Part shown: piece by piece, positions 51,301 through 61,335 of the stretch
Layout of the letters: each line of letters opens with the position of its first letter
Position numbering within the stretch: the stretch's first letter is position 1
Source: Prochilodus magdalenae
Taxonomy: Eukaryota > Chordata > Actinopteri > Characiformes > Prochilodontidae
DNA: 64,000 bases
NCBI GenBank assembly: GCA_024036415.1
Contig: JAMWET010000148.1
Coordinates: 1 to 64,000, forward strand
Direction: 5' to 3'
Notes under the pieces: model-generated
Told to the model about the DNA's origin: nothing
The model's database searches: none
What the model saw: the letters and a program-made list of their open reading frames with translations, nothing else
Made by a program: the position numbers and the translations under genes

Positions 51301-54300
51301 GGGACAGTACACAGGAAGGCAGCAACAGTGAAAACAATTCCATAGTAACAACCAGGAACAAAGCAGGGACCAGCAAAGCAGAAGATACAGAACTAAAACA
51401 GGGAACGTGGTTTCCAAAAAATACAGACATGATAAACTGAGTTTGAACACAATATCAATACATGACAGTAGTGCTGGACGATATGGCCAAAATTTACATT
51501 GCAATATTTTCCTTAATTTCGGTCGATACAATATAATTCCGATATCGATATAAATACTTTAAAACTTTAATTTACAAATTAACTTTTAAAAAAATTACTT
51601 TCAAATCTGTAACTACAACAGTCTAAAACTGTTTGACATATGTCATGAATGCAACCACCGGTGATTGCTGCATGGGGTTCTCTTTGGCGGACGCAGATGC
51701 TGGCGATGTTTTAGGGACAGGTTGGCTTGAACATTTTTGGTGCCTAATTTTTTGACTCTCAGAATATTCTATGTAGTGGAACTGCTCGAGGTGCTGGAAT
51801 AGCTTTGATGTGTTACCGCAGCTAGTCGGCACCACTCTCCAGGACAATTGGCAGCAAGCTGAAACCTGAAGTTTATCAGACTTTCGAAAGCAGAACCACG
51901 TCCACACCACTGAATTTGTCCCCCCTTTCATATTAACTATGTCCTCTGTCTTTTCGCTTGTGGAAGCTTGTTCGCTCACTTGTGTATTGCCGTCAGGGGC
52001 GTTCATTTCGCATCTAAAATGACCCGCGCTGGAGCTGAGCCTAGCCTAGCCGGCTGCATGCCTGTGATTGCGTCATCACGCACTGACGTAGCCCGGCTAG
52101 AGAGGCCGACTGTGTTCAACTGTGCTTGAATGCAGCGAACTGATGGCGCCCTGTAAAAAAATGCTTGTCAACGACAGATCCTGTAAATAATACATATCGA
52201 AATATCGCAAAAGTGATATCATCGTTATTGAAACATTTCTTATCGCGGTAAATATCGAATTATTGTCCAGGCCTACATGACAGTTTCGCCTGTGTTTGCA
52301 AGTCTGCGTGTCCCATGCACACGTGACACTGCTCAGAAACGAGTTAACGTGGATGCACATTCAACTGTTCATAGGTAGAGATAGAGCAAAACAGACTTTA
52401 TCACCAAATAGGTTAGAATCTGATGGTAGCCAGGTTCGGAAATGGTTTAAATACATTTCTCTGATAAAAAAAAAAAAATAAAATAAAAAAATGAATGTAT
52501 TGGCACACTGAGGAATAAACACTCATAGGAGATTCTGAGTGTCCAACAGCATGCAGTGTTACCAGCTGCCTGCAGTTCAGCTAATTAGGTAGGCTAGTGT
52601 CGGCCGTCTGCAAGCCCACACGTTTCTGAAAAGTTAAACTCGAATGAGGATGTGCTGCTTTGTATGATGCCAAGTGTAAATGTAACACCAGTTACCGTCA
52701 CCTAAACACACGGTTACGGTGTTTAGTTTCAGCCAAAATTCCACCCCCTCTTATTCTGCAGCTAACTGGTAACCTGTTTTGGCAGGCTTGACAGGTCTGA
52801 CCTTGGAGAAAATTAAAGAAATCCTAATTTTCTGGCTTATTTTTCAATCAATGAATCAATGTTTATTAGTATAGCGCTTTTTACAACCAACGTTGTCTCA
52901 AAGCAGCTTCACAGAAAATCATATACGTTATATAAAAAGAAAGAAAAGAAAAAAAAAAAAAAACCCAAAAAACCCACAAAAGTTAATGTACAGACATTCG
53001 AGGGTTGGGGGGAACCGGGTCCAAGTCCCCCTTGAGCAAGCCAGAGGGAACAGTGGTGAGGAAAAGCTCCCTTGAGTAAGGAAGAACCCTCGAGAGGAAC
53101 CAGGCTCAAGGGCGAAACCCAACCTCCTCAGGTGGAACCCGGATGAGACGAGGAAGACAGAACTATCAGGAGAAGCAGCTTAGAACTCCTGTTAGCTCCA
53201 GTCTATTTTTCTAGTTGGTGTTTTATTACCATCTTTGCAACACAAGGAAAAATATGCAGTCAAGTCACATTATTATGGCCACGTCCTACTTTGGACAGCG
53301 GCAGCGCATGGCTCATGAAGGAAGTCACGTTTTCATGGCATTCTCTGGGCCCACCCATCCATGTCAAGAGCCCTCTCAACCGATTTGGGTACGAATCCCT
53401 CCCACATACACCTGTACATGCTGACTGTCTTCCTGGGTTGGATGGGATCCTCCAGAAAGACAACGCGACATGTCCCAGCGCTAGAAATGTCCCACATTGG
53501 TTGGAAGAGCATGACCAAGACTTCCTACCCCACTGATTCCCCAGACTTGGACCCAACTGAGCATCTGTGGGACCACCCTGATCGTGGTGTTCGCCCTACA
53601 GATCCTTCCCCACACCCTCTCCAACAGCTGTGGGACGCACTGCACTCAGCATGGCTCCATATGAATACATGGCTGACAAGCTACCAGGATCATGCAGCGT
53701 TAGTGTTAGTGTTAACAACGCACCAACCTCACCACATGCTCACCTGTCCATATGAGACATGACGGTTTTGGAGATATCTCCTCCAGCCTCCTGGAGGATA
53801 CGGATCGCCTCTTTAGGAGCAGCGTTGTTCCGGCCCGGGTGGATGATGACTGGACACCCCAGCTGTTTCTGGGCATGGGCAGTTGCACGAAGGACCTTCT
53901 TTTCGCTGTCTGTGATTGGCCAGCTGGTTCCGATTTCTCCAATCACGCCACAGCGGATGTCAGTACCGTCAGCTCCATGCAGCACCTCACTCACTATGAT
54001 ATCGGTGAACTTTAAAAGACAGAGGAAAAGCACAATCCGAAAGTGTGTTTAGTTCATTTGCCCCCTTAAAATCCTGTTACCAAACAGTAACTATGACAAC
54101 AAACATTAAACACGGGAGTTTTAATATTTAATGGAGTATGCAAATTAGATTTCATCACCGCTCCAACTCTGAAATATCCGGTCTGGCTGGGAATGGTGCA
54201 ATCATCCACAGCTTTCTAATCCGACTTACAGTTTTCAGAGAAAAAAAAAAAAAAAAAAAAATATTTACCCCCCCCAACATCAAATCTCAGTAAAGACCCC

Positions 54301-54985
54301 AAGCATGAATTCAATGTAGGTCTGACCTGCACGTTTTCTTTTTTTCTTATTTTTAACTTTACCGAACTAGGGATGCACCGATCCAATATTAGGATCGGAT
54401 ATCGCAACCGATATTAATTAAATTAGCTGGATCGGCTATCGACTAATAAGGCTGATCCATCAGGCTGATCACCCCTTCAAACTCAGAACTGGAAAAGCTG
54501 GATCGGTCCATCCTTAACCTCAACCCTATCGTTTCCTTTAACAGCATACGCACCTTCTCCACCGTCATCTTCCTCGTTTCGGCCGAGTGAGTGGCATCCA
54601 CGTAGTATCCCGCCCCTGCCACGATGTGCACCTCCGTGTCTTTGGCCAGCTGCTGCAACACAGGCAGGTTCCGAGATATGCCTGTAGTGGTGTTCTCCAC
54701 GATGGTCCCCCCTCCGGCCTTTTTGAAGGCCAGCAGCTCCTCCCGCACGGCCTCCTTCTCCTGGGACAGCAGGAGGTTCTCCCGGTGACTGTATGGGTGC
54801 TGCTGGATCCAGTGCACGTTCTTCATTTCCATGGGCGCCGTGGCCATGGCCTCGTCCCCTGGAGCCGGGGGGCAGAAGCAGCACTCGAAAGTCATGGTCA
54901 GGTGCTCGTGGGTCAAGGTGCGGCCTAGCTGGTTTGGGTCCACCAGGCCCAGCACTGTCTGGACTTTTCCACTGAGACTGGACAT
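48323..54985 (-). CDS. pter: Phosphotriesterase-related protein (N-acetyltaurine hydrolase)
   Basis: Amidohydrolase-superfamily metalloenzyme; mammalian PTER is reported to hydrolyse N-acetyltaurine. Four coding exons on the minus strand, in order 54985-54554, 54009-53744, 49984-49844 and 48533-48323, have GT-AG introns and join in frame to 349 aa, the length of human PTER. The start [15 protein letters not shown] is the family start, and the exon's acceptor lies 6 bases before ATG at 54991. All six metal ligands fall at the family positions: His26 and His28 (LTHEHL), Glu169 (GEIG), His201 (IIHPGR), His230 (MSHMDR) and Asp298 (VAHDIHT). It ends in AWLTFK, as in mammals. There are no frameshifts, so it should be functional. 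It is convergent with c1ql3, as in human. The likely promoter is near 57.0 kb, which implies an untranslated first exon there. Confidence 0.96.
48908..49025. mobile_element. Solo terminal fragment of the Tc1-like 5867/23100 family
   Basis: ACACACTCATCATCAAGAGAATAACTGCACCCAGAGGGAGG, then GGGACTGCAGTGC and CCAGGATCAATAACTGATGATAAATT, reproduce in reverse the right end of the 5867-6637 element. Only the end remains. It sits in the last pter intron. Confidence 0.7.
49684..49815 (-). mobile_element. Truncated SINE of the 22290 family
   Basis: It keeps the tail (TTTACATTTATGGCATTTAGCTGATGCTCTGATCCAGAG) and the B-box side (GGGATTCGAAACCCC, which reads GGTTTCGAATCCC on the minus strand) but not the A-box head. 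It lies about 30 bases from the pter exon 49844-49984. Confidence 0.6.
50160..51460. repeat. Composite of old dispersed repeats in pter intron
   Basis: Bases 50160-50300 and 51240-51450 carry variants of a GGGACAGTACACAGGAAGGCAGCAACAGTGAA theme also seen near 17700. Bases 50565-50670 resemble part of the Tc1-like end region. Between them, 50680-51230 is unclassified, with no exon. Confidence 0.35.
51469..52275. mobile_element. Non-autonomous hAT element with 8-bp target-site duplication
   Basis: The left end TAGTGCTGGACGATATGGCC and right end TATTGTCCAGGCCTA are inverted repeats (12 of 15 match). Both flanks carry the same 8 bases, CATGACAG (51461-51468 and 52276-52283), the hallmark of hAT insertion. 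Subterminal TCGATA/TATCGA motifs repeat on both sides. Length is 807 bases. The interior keeps a relic BED finger on the minus strand but no catalytic domain. The intact duplication suggests it is fairly young. It lies in pter intron 49985-53743. Confidence 0.9.
51623..52006 (-). pseudogene. BED zinc-finger remnant of a hAT transposase
   Basis: A 127-codon open frame inside the hAT element starts MNAPDGN. It reads VVWTWFCF, a cysteine region, then [14 protein letters not shown], the layout of a BED finger (aromatic pair, Cys-x2-Cys, Thr-Ser-x-Leu-x2-His-Leu-x4-His). One of the two zinc cysteines appears replaced (CCQLSW where CxxC is expected), so zinc binding is doubtful. It is the N-terminal DNA-binding part only, with no RNase-H-like domain. 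It is more likely dead than a host gene, but the frame is open. Confidence 0.7.
52840..53205 (+). repeat. Dispersed repeat (GTATAGCGCTTTTTACAAC family)
   Basis: The phrases TATAGCGCTTTTTACAACCAACGTTGTCTCAAAGCAGCTTCACAG and GAACAGTGGTGAGGAAAAGCTCCC are a repeat I know as very common in otophysan fish. A poly-A tract interrupts it at about 52950. The same family, reverse-complemented and partial, is at 62640-62900. Confidence 0.7.
53257..53700 (+). mobile_element. Tc1-like relic of the CAGTCGAGTCAC-ended family
   Basis: It starts at CAGTCAAGTCACATTATTATGGCC (53257). The + strand reads [18 protein letters not shown], the third catalytic region with Asn changed to Asp in the DLNP motif. The right terminal repeat is missing. 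It ends about 45 bases from the splice donor of pter exon 2 (53744). Confidence 0.72.
54368..54516. mobile_element. Short hAT-type MITE (TAGGGATGCACCGAT ends)
   Basis: The left end TAGGGATGCACCGATCC and right end GGATCGGTCCATCCTTA are inverted repeats, with internal GGATCGGATATCG and GATCGGCTATCG themes. At 149 bases it is a miniature element of a widespread fish hAT family as I remember it. It lies only about 37 bases from the donor site of pter exon 1 (54554). The flanking 8 bases match only partly. Confidence 0.65.
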
Positions 54986-55053
54986 GGCTCTCTAGATGGT
55001 GAAAACGAAACAAGGGTGAAATTTAATCTGCTGCACTTAATACTACTATTACA

Positions 55054-55487
55054 CAATCGAGTCACATTATTATGACCACTTCTCATTAATGAAGTTGCTC
55101 GTCGTGAGCTTGCTCAACAGGCTGTCTGCACACTAATCCCTCATTGCAGTCACGGGTTAAAGCGGCGATACATGCTGATTGTCTTCCCAGGTGCGGATGG
55201 GGTCCTCCAGCAAGACGATGTGACATGTCACAGCATTGTCTAATCCTGGTTGGACATGCATGACCTCACTTCCAGGTACTACCCTGGCCCCCTAATTCCC
55301 CAGACTTGAACCCAAGTGAGCATCTGTGGGACCACCACGATCGTTCCAGCAGCTGTGGGATGCACTGCGGTCAGCATGGCTCCAGAAACCTGTGACAACC
55401 TAGCAGGACCTTACTGTCTGGCTGCTGTCCGTGCTGCACATGGAGGTTACGCTGGATATTAGTTGTGATAATAAAGTGACTCAACTG
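55054..55487. mobile_element. Complete-ended, deleted Tc1-like element (434 bp)
   Basis: Ends are CAATCGAGTCACATTATTATGACC on the left and ATAATAAAGTGACTCAACTG on the right, inverted repeats of one another. The interior holds decayed transposase wording (CAGACTTGAACCCAAGTGAGCATCTGTGGG, the DLNP-EHLW region) but only part of the gene. It lies about 65 bases upstream of the pter coding exon 1 acceptor. Relatives are at 17990 and 53257. Confidence 0.8.
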
Positions 55488-55489
55488 TG

Positions 55490-55513
55490 AAATAATAATA
55501 ACAATAATAATAA

Positions 55514-55601
<88 letters not shown>

Positions 55602-55633
55602 ATTAATAATAATAATAATAATAATGATAATAC
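55490..55633. repeat. AAT/AAC trinucleotide microsatellite
   Basis: (AAT)n, then (AAC)n at about 55560-55600, then (AAT)n again. It begins immediately after the Tc1-like element ends. Confidence 0.96.
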
Positions 55634-55639
55634 TTTATT

Positions 55640-56345
55640 TATGGAGCACTGGCTATTCCAGAGACAGCTCATAGTGCTGTAGGCTACAGACAGTGGTCAT
55701 CAGTAAGAGATGAAACTATGAGTATGAATAACCAAAAGACACAGATCACAGTCAACTAAATCACCGCTTTAATTAAAGCTACAGATCCATTTTTAAAATA
55801 TTCCCTAAGAGCTAGCACCAAGCCCCACCGTCTAATAGAGGCTGGAACCGAGAATAAGGTCTCTCCACATTCACCTCATTTTACAGACTGTATGTGTAGA
55901 AGGTCAGTATCTGCAGATCCACGACCTCTGACCTAAGCAGACGGACATTCTGTGATGCAAGCGGGTGTTACACTTTACACACCAATAGAGGAATTTTGAA
56001 GTCCATCCTAAAGGGCCAGCCTTGGAGCAGGAATGACACGACCTTTCTGTTCTGTAGCTGTTAGGACCCATGGTGCTGAGGATGGATTGGTCTCTTAAGA
56101 GCCCCAGTAGGAGGAACCTTACGGTGATCAACTCTGCTCATAAACACAGGAAGGAGCTTCTCTGTATCGCTCCGAGACAGAACAGACCGGACTTCAGCCT
56201 TTTAGTGGCTGTGGGGTAAAACAGACCTCAGAGTCTAAGATCACACCCAGCCTTCCTACATCAGGTTTGGTACTCCTAGCCAAAAGAACCAAGTCACTCA
56301 TAAAGCATTATGGATAGAATGGCTGCACTGTGCGCAGCTTACTGT
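55640..56345. repeat. Decayed dispersed repeat
   Basis: It continues from TTTATTTATGGAGCACTGGC. Phrases such as GTCCATCCTAAAGGGCCAGCC and GTGATCAACTCTGCTC look like an old high-copy fish element related in style to 8335-8900. Class unknown, no coding. Confidence 0.4.
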
Positions 56346-56524
56346 TCACCTAGTTCAGATCAGCTCTGTTAAAGGACAGCCCATGAGGTCTGAACTTTGA
56401 ACTGCCTGAGTGAGCAAAGGACTCCGGATACTCATTTACGACAGAGAAGGAAAGTCCGTGTCCTGCAGAAAGTGCATCTTCTGCCACAGAGGCTCGTTTT
56501 AGCTGAGGTTGGCTTCTTGTTTTC

Positions 56525-56640
56525 GAATTTTCAGTTCCACCTTAAACGCTGCAGCAGCTACACTCTCCACGCTATGGGTGTCTGCGGCGCTCGAATGGAA
56601 CGGCAGCACCATTTAAGGTGGACCGGAAAATTCGAAGAAG
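56525..56640. repeat. Family B terminal hairpin, copy 3
   Basis: TTCCACCTTAAACGCTGCAGCAG on the left and CAGCACCATTTAAGGTGGACC on the right are inverted, about 70 bases apart. The same arms occur at 3400-3715 and 45690-45810. Confidence 0.65.
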
Positions 56641-56944
56641 AGGCAAGTGTTAAAGAAGTCTACTTCATGTTCGTGTCGTCTGCAGGCACAACAGACAACG
56701 CCCTGCGTGCTTACTGCCTCCATAAACCGTACAAGTTAAACTAGTAAACTGGAGAAACTAGCGAGCTAACGTTGGCTAGCTACACGGAGATGTTTATACC
56801 TAAGCAGACCGCTAACCTGCAGCAGCAGCAGCATAAACTCAGCACGGCTACAGTTCACGCACTGCAACGACACCACCAAAAACAATGAAAGTATAATTTA
56901 TGCAAATATTTTTTGAAGCATGAAAGAGGGATGGAAAACCTGTA

Positions 56945-57080
56945 AAAGCAGCAGCAGGTTGCTTCTCTCTCTGACGCGTCTGTAAGCACAGGCGGAGAGC
57001 AGCCTGTTTAGTAATCAGAGCAACAAGCAAACAAGTCTCGCGAGTTCATAAATATCACGGAAGTATCGCGAGATTCCACA
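56945..57080 (-). promoter_or_regulatory. Likely pter promoter with two TCTCGCGAGA-type elements
   Basis: TCTCGCGAGT (57036-57045) and TATCGCGAGA (57064-57073) each match the TCTCGCGAGA element at 9 of 10 bases. An ETS-like ACGGAAGT (57057-57064) lies beside the second. TCTCGCGAGA is a known core element of TATA-less, often bidirectional housekeeping promoters and is bound by BANP. The stretch lies about 2 kb upstream of the pter coding exon 1, fitting an untranslated first exon. A GT donor candidate on the minus strand follows CTGCTTTTACAG at about 56945. Confidence 0.6.
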
Positions 57081-57189
57081 GTTTCTTTTTTAAGTTGTCG
57101 AAAAAGACTTTATTTAATTATTAAAAGTTTTATATAATCACACGATTAGTACTGTTTTTCATTAAGGATGTCATTCAGCCATATTCAAC

Positions 57190-57386
57190 TTTAGAATTTA
57201 TTTATTTATTTATTTATTTAGAGCTTCAGTTCAGGTCAAAAAATATTTGATCAATTTTAATTAATTTTTTATTTAAAAAAGGACAAAATACAATTGGTAT
57301 ACAACGATAGCTAATATTATTATTAGTAGTAGTCGTAGTACTATTATTATTATTATTATTATTATTATTAGAAACAACAACAACAA

Positions 57387-57420
<34 letters not shown>

Positions 57421-57578
57421 CATCTTTGAATTTAACAACTTGTAGGAAAGTAATAAAATACAGCAAAATAAAACGAAAGATGATGTAAAATAAAAATACT
57501 AAATAAATGAAGGTAGAAAACATAGATATATTATTATTATTATTATTATTATTATTATCATCATTAATATTCTTCTTC

Positions 57579-57611
<33 letters not shown>

Positions 57612-57620
57612 GACATATAT
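57190..57620. repeat. Cluster of ATT/AAT microsatellites
   Basis: (TTTA)n at 57197-57220, (ATT)n at about 57340-57370, (AAT)n at 57388-57418, (ATT)n at about 57528-57556 and again at about 57580-57610, separated by AT-rich sequence. ATT and AAT tracts face each other and could pair. Confidence 0.92.
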
Positions 57621-57659
57621 ACAAAACAGTTTTAAATAATTTAAAAGGAAGTGAAACAA

Positions 57660-57855
57660 TACACCCTAGTAAACACTATAGGGGGCACTAAGCACATTTG
57701 CCCGGAGCGGTGGGCAACCCTATCCACGGTGCCCGTGGAGCAGTTGGGAGGTTAGGTGCCTTGCTCAAGGGCACCTCAGTCATTGCTGTCGGTTTAAGGA
57801 AATGAACCGGCAACCCTCACAAGCCTGGCTCCCTAACCTCCAGTCCACGACTCGT
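57660..57855. repeat. Dispersed repeat (TTGCTCAAGGGCACCTCAG)
   Basis: CCCGGAGCGGTGGGCAACCC, AGGTGCCTTGCTCAAGGGCACCTCAG and GAACCGGCAACC form a well-known fish repeat phrase. It is non-coding. Confidence 0.6.
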
Positions 57856-58329
57856 GAGGTTCCCAAATGAATGTTTCCTTTAATGGTTTAATATAATTTT
57901 TTCAAGCCAACCATTTAGGAGCCTATCCCTGAAGAGGATTTAAACTGTTAGGGAGAAAAACAGTGGCATATTTATACTTACATATACTCAACAGATAAGA
58001 AGGAAAGCTAGATATTTGGAGGGCCCATAGTCCATTAGCTAATTAAGCTAGAAAACGCTGGTGTAAATGTGATGTAATGAGCGGTGACAGGTCCCAGAGA
58101 TTCATCTGAGCAGGGATGCTATTCCCTCCATGTAGACAATTAGCTGGAGACAGAGCAGGGATGAGCCTGTTCATTAGTGACAGCCTGGAAATTGTGCCAG
58201 GCGCCTTCAATACTCTCCACATTCCCTTCCTCCAGTTTAGCACTGATAAAAGCACCTGTCAATTTCCTCATCCATCTCAGATTCTCACAGAGGACTGATC
58301 CTTACCTTGAGTTCCTTTTCCCATAGTCT
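57856..58329. other. No recognisable feature
   Basis: Intergenic sequence. 58020-58320 looks unique but shows no exon. Confidence 0.35.
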
Positions 58330-58790
58330 ACATTAAGGTGGTGGTCAGATGTGGCCTAGCCTTGTAGCCCCCTTGTGTGTTTCAGGTGGTAGTAACTTGC
58401 ACTAGGATGATTAGGGCTATGAACACCTGAAGGGTGAGTGACGGGATCCATAGATTGAGAAGAGGTGCTACAGTGCAGGGAATGTCTCGTTCCATGTGTG
58501 GGAAACGCTCCAGAGCAGATGTTAATGATTGGCTAAAAGGAGTGACTGCATGTGGGCGTAGCCAAAGACCATAGTGTGAAGGAAGTAGCTGAATCTGCAG
58601 GTGTATGGAAGCGTACGGTCATACGGGCCTACCAGCAGTGGGATAATCCCAGTCTACAGAATTCTCCTTGGAATTGTGCCAGGGATGGCATCCACCAAAT
58701 CTGGTCCAACTGTGTCTTTGATGAAAGAGTGTTTGAATTTTGATGTGGCCTACATCCAGAAACCTGTCCAGGCCATGCTGTAATACCATT
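58330..58790 (+). mobile_element. HTH-family relic, copy 6 (+ orientation)
   Basis: It starts near ATTAAGGTGGTGGTCAG. From 58552 it keeps an open frame through VKEVAESAGVWKRTVIRAYQQW, the helix-turn-helix region, then degrades. The alignment with 26588-26990 is close throughout. Confidence 0.68.
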
Positions 58791-58949
58791 TGGTACCTGA
58801 AGAGGCGAGAGTGAGTCGCTGTAGTGCTGTAGGAGGGGCATCTGTCCAACATGGGAGAATGAAGAACTAGCTCTGCTGCCCTGACGGTGTATCTTCTTCT
58901 CAGAAGAAGAAGGAGGAGGAGGGACTGTGTGGACATCTCAACTCTCTGC

Positions 58950-59290
58950 CTCCTGCAGGCTGCCTCATCTCACCAATTGGTGGAATGCCTTACACCGTAG
59001 CTGCCCTCTTTTTCCCCAGGGACTCTAGTGCCTTAGCGAAAAGCGTACTTGTGTATCAGCGGTGTTTACGGCACTATAGCAGAAACAGAACGCTCGCCCA
59101 GCCGAGTCTCATTAGAGCCGAGGCAGATTTTGTTGTCCTGGGCTTGTGATGCGGTTCGGTGCCTCTGAATTCACATTAGCGGTGAGCCCGCAGGCTGTAA
59201 ACGGAATCCAGGCATGCCGCAGCCGGTTTTGCTGGATTGCTATTAGTAGGGTGTGTGTGGATTAACTGACTGCATCTTAGAGTTACAGCT
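58950..59290. other. Repeat-free stretch; candidate conserved non-coding element
   Basis: It has complex sequence with CACATTAGCGG, GTCTCATTAGAGCCGAGG and GGATTGCTATTAGTAGGG, free of the repeat families around it, and no exon. The suggestion of conservation is by eye only. Confidence 0.22.
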
Positions 59291-59839
59291 GGCAGCTTCT
59301 GTACAAGGTGGCTCAAAAATCAGGAAACGCCCATCTGAAATGATAATGGTAAGGCAGAGGGTGATCCAATGTGGGGGGAAAGGAGAGTCCTGTTAACATG
59401 GGCATATGATGGACAGCATATCAAGTCTATGCTGTAGCCCTCATGGTCAGTTTTCTGGTTTCACATCTTCACCATTTTAACATGAAGCATGCCACAGTGT
59501 TCCTGGTGAAATCTCTGGTGGTTTGATGTGTCACACACCTACCTTCCCAAGCTGAATCCAAAATGGCGACATTCAAGATGGCCGCCGTGTTGGTGACATG
59601 GCCTACCAGGTTTTCCCATGCCCCCACAGCTCACCATCTGGAAAACCATTTTCTTTTTATATTCGTGCCTCCTCACTTTTTTCAGTCACCCTGAGTTGGG
59701 ACAGTAGTGGTGGTCTATTAGGTCTTCCAGGTGGTTGTCAGGAGTCCCAGTTGCTCATTTGAGAGCTCTGCTTCAGAGAATTATCTCTAGACGGATGTAC
59801 AGATGTGACTACGACTGCATCCTAAACTGAAGGCAGTTG
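59291..59839. other. No recognisable gene; probable old repeat
   Basis: AAGGTGGCTCAAAAATCAGGAAACGCC and AATCCAAAATGGCGACATTCAAGATGGCCGCCGTG suggest an old dispersed element, but I cannot bound it. Confidence 0.3.
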
Positions 59840-60550
59840 TCCAATTGGAGATAATTCCGGCCCCCTATGCCTTAGAGCCTTGGCGGATGACTACTCAGGC
59901 TGCCTCGGCATTCCCAGCAGTAGCAGAATTTTCAGGAAGTGTTCCAGCACCAGCTCCTCCGGCACAGCCCTCTGAAACGGTGGGTACACCTGTCGTATCC
60001 TCGTGCTCAGCTTGGCCACCAGCAAGCTTAATCTCTTTCCCTTAGAGAGAAGTTCCCTTCCTGACTTTACAACTAGCACCTGGCGGTACTGCTGCGGGAG
60101 AGCTATGGTCCACATTGCTAGGTTGTTGTGTCGCTCAACCAGAAGTTCCACAAGCACCGGTGGGGCTTTTCCCCACAACAGGGATCTGCAAATGTGGACC
60201 ATGATTTAATTTTTCAGCGCAAGACACCGGACCGGACATGTATTCAAGATCCAGATTTAAAGACCTGGGCCCTACAGGGTCAGGCACAGCTGCATTACTG
60301 AGAGGAGGATGGGTGGCCACTTGTAGCTGGATGGGGTACAGCTCCCAGATGCCTTTGCCATTGTAGCACGCCAGGAGTCTCTCTCTTGCGGGGCTCCATG
60401 CACGACCCATCTGGAGGGCAGCCGATGAAGCACTTTGTACCCCATTCCACTGTGCATTGTTTTCCTCACTGTCGTTTATGATGTTGATGTGCTGCTTGAC
60501 TGCTGCAGACCCCTTGACAGCACTGTCCCACTTCTGACACCACTGTGACA
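59840..60550 (-). mobile_element. LTR-retrotransposon 5' fragment (primer-binding site and gag-like leader)
   Basis: On the minus strand, TGGTGTCAGAAGTGGGA (60542-60526) is an exact 17-base complement of the tRNA-Leu(CAA) 3' end, the usual primer site of many Ty3/gypsy elements. Upstream of it ...GATGTCACAG would be the LTR end. Downstream a minus-strand open frame runs for over 100 codons. Another one ends in VYPPFQRAVPEELVLEHFLK, which faintly recalls the SCAN-like capsid region of fish gag proteins. No protease or pol and no full LTR were seen. Confidence 0.5.
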
Positions 60551-60664
60551 TCAGATGCTCTTTTACTGAACAGGCACTTCAACAGTTAGCAAGAAATACC
60601 CACCCTACTGTAAAATAGAAGACCAATAATAGCCATACAGGTTTACTCCATGGTAGACACTAAA

Positions 60665-61175
60665 GTCACCCATTACAAAAACACCAACAACAATGGCGGC
60701 AATGATGATGACAACAGGGAAAGCAAGAGTAGTGACGGCGAAAACGGCAAGAGCAGCAATGGCAATGACAGCAGAACAGCCGCAACGATGACAACCGCAG
60801 CAGTGACAACAACAACGACACCAGCAGCAGTGACGATGACAACAGGAACAACAATAGCAGTGACGGCAAAAGCGGCAACAGCAGCAATGGCAATGACAGC
60901 AGAACAGCCGCAACGAAGACAACCGTAGCAGTGACAACGACAGCGGGAACAACAACGGTGGTGACGGTGAAAACCGCAAGAGCAGCAATGGCAACAACAG
61001 CAGAACAGCCGCAACGAAGACAACCACAGCAGTGAAAATGTGATAGCAACGCTTCTGCTGATGTTGCAGCGGTCATTGTCACCTCCATCATTCTTACTGA
61101 CGACCACCACAACAGCAGCAGCGATAACGACAACAACAACGACAACTACAGCAACGCGAAGGCGGAGGAGCAAGC
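60665..61175. repeat. CAACAGCAG-type low-complexity repeat
   Basis: Imperfect CAR/ACR trinucleotide sequence with longer duplications. AGCAGCAATGGCAATGACAGCAGAACAGCCGCAACGA-type blocks occur at about 60750, 60880 and 60980. Open frames exist on both strands because stops are rare in it. I do not believe it is coding. Confidence 0.8.
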
Positions 61176-61295
61176 ACCGCAGCTTGCCATACCACACCCT
61201 TCCGAAATGTGGCAGCATTTGATTTATGGCTAAGCAGGTTGGAGTGATGGGGGGTGCAAAGCTCCGACAATTATTACTCAACCCCTAAATTAAAG

Positions 61296-61335
61296 GAAGT
61301 GCACCTGGTGGGTGTTTCCAATAAAATGGCCACAC
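61296..61335 (-). repeat. Single monomer of the c1ql3-intron satellite
   Basis: GGTGGGTGTTTCCAATAAAATGGCCAC is the reverse complement of the GTGGCCACTTTATTGGAAACACC unit of 40436-41660, here alone and inverted, 20 kb away. Confidence 0.75.

Noticed and set aside
60605..61281. Up to 202-codon frames on both strands of the CAACAGCAG region
   Set aside because: Low-complexity repeat with few stops in any frame, no domain, and frames of similar size on both strands.
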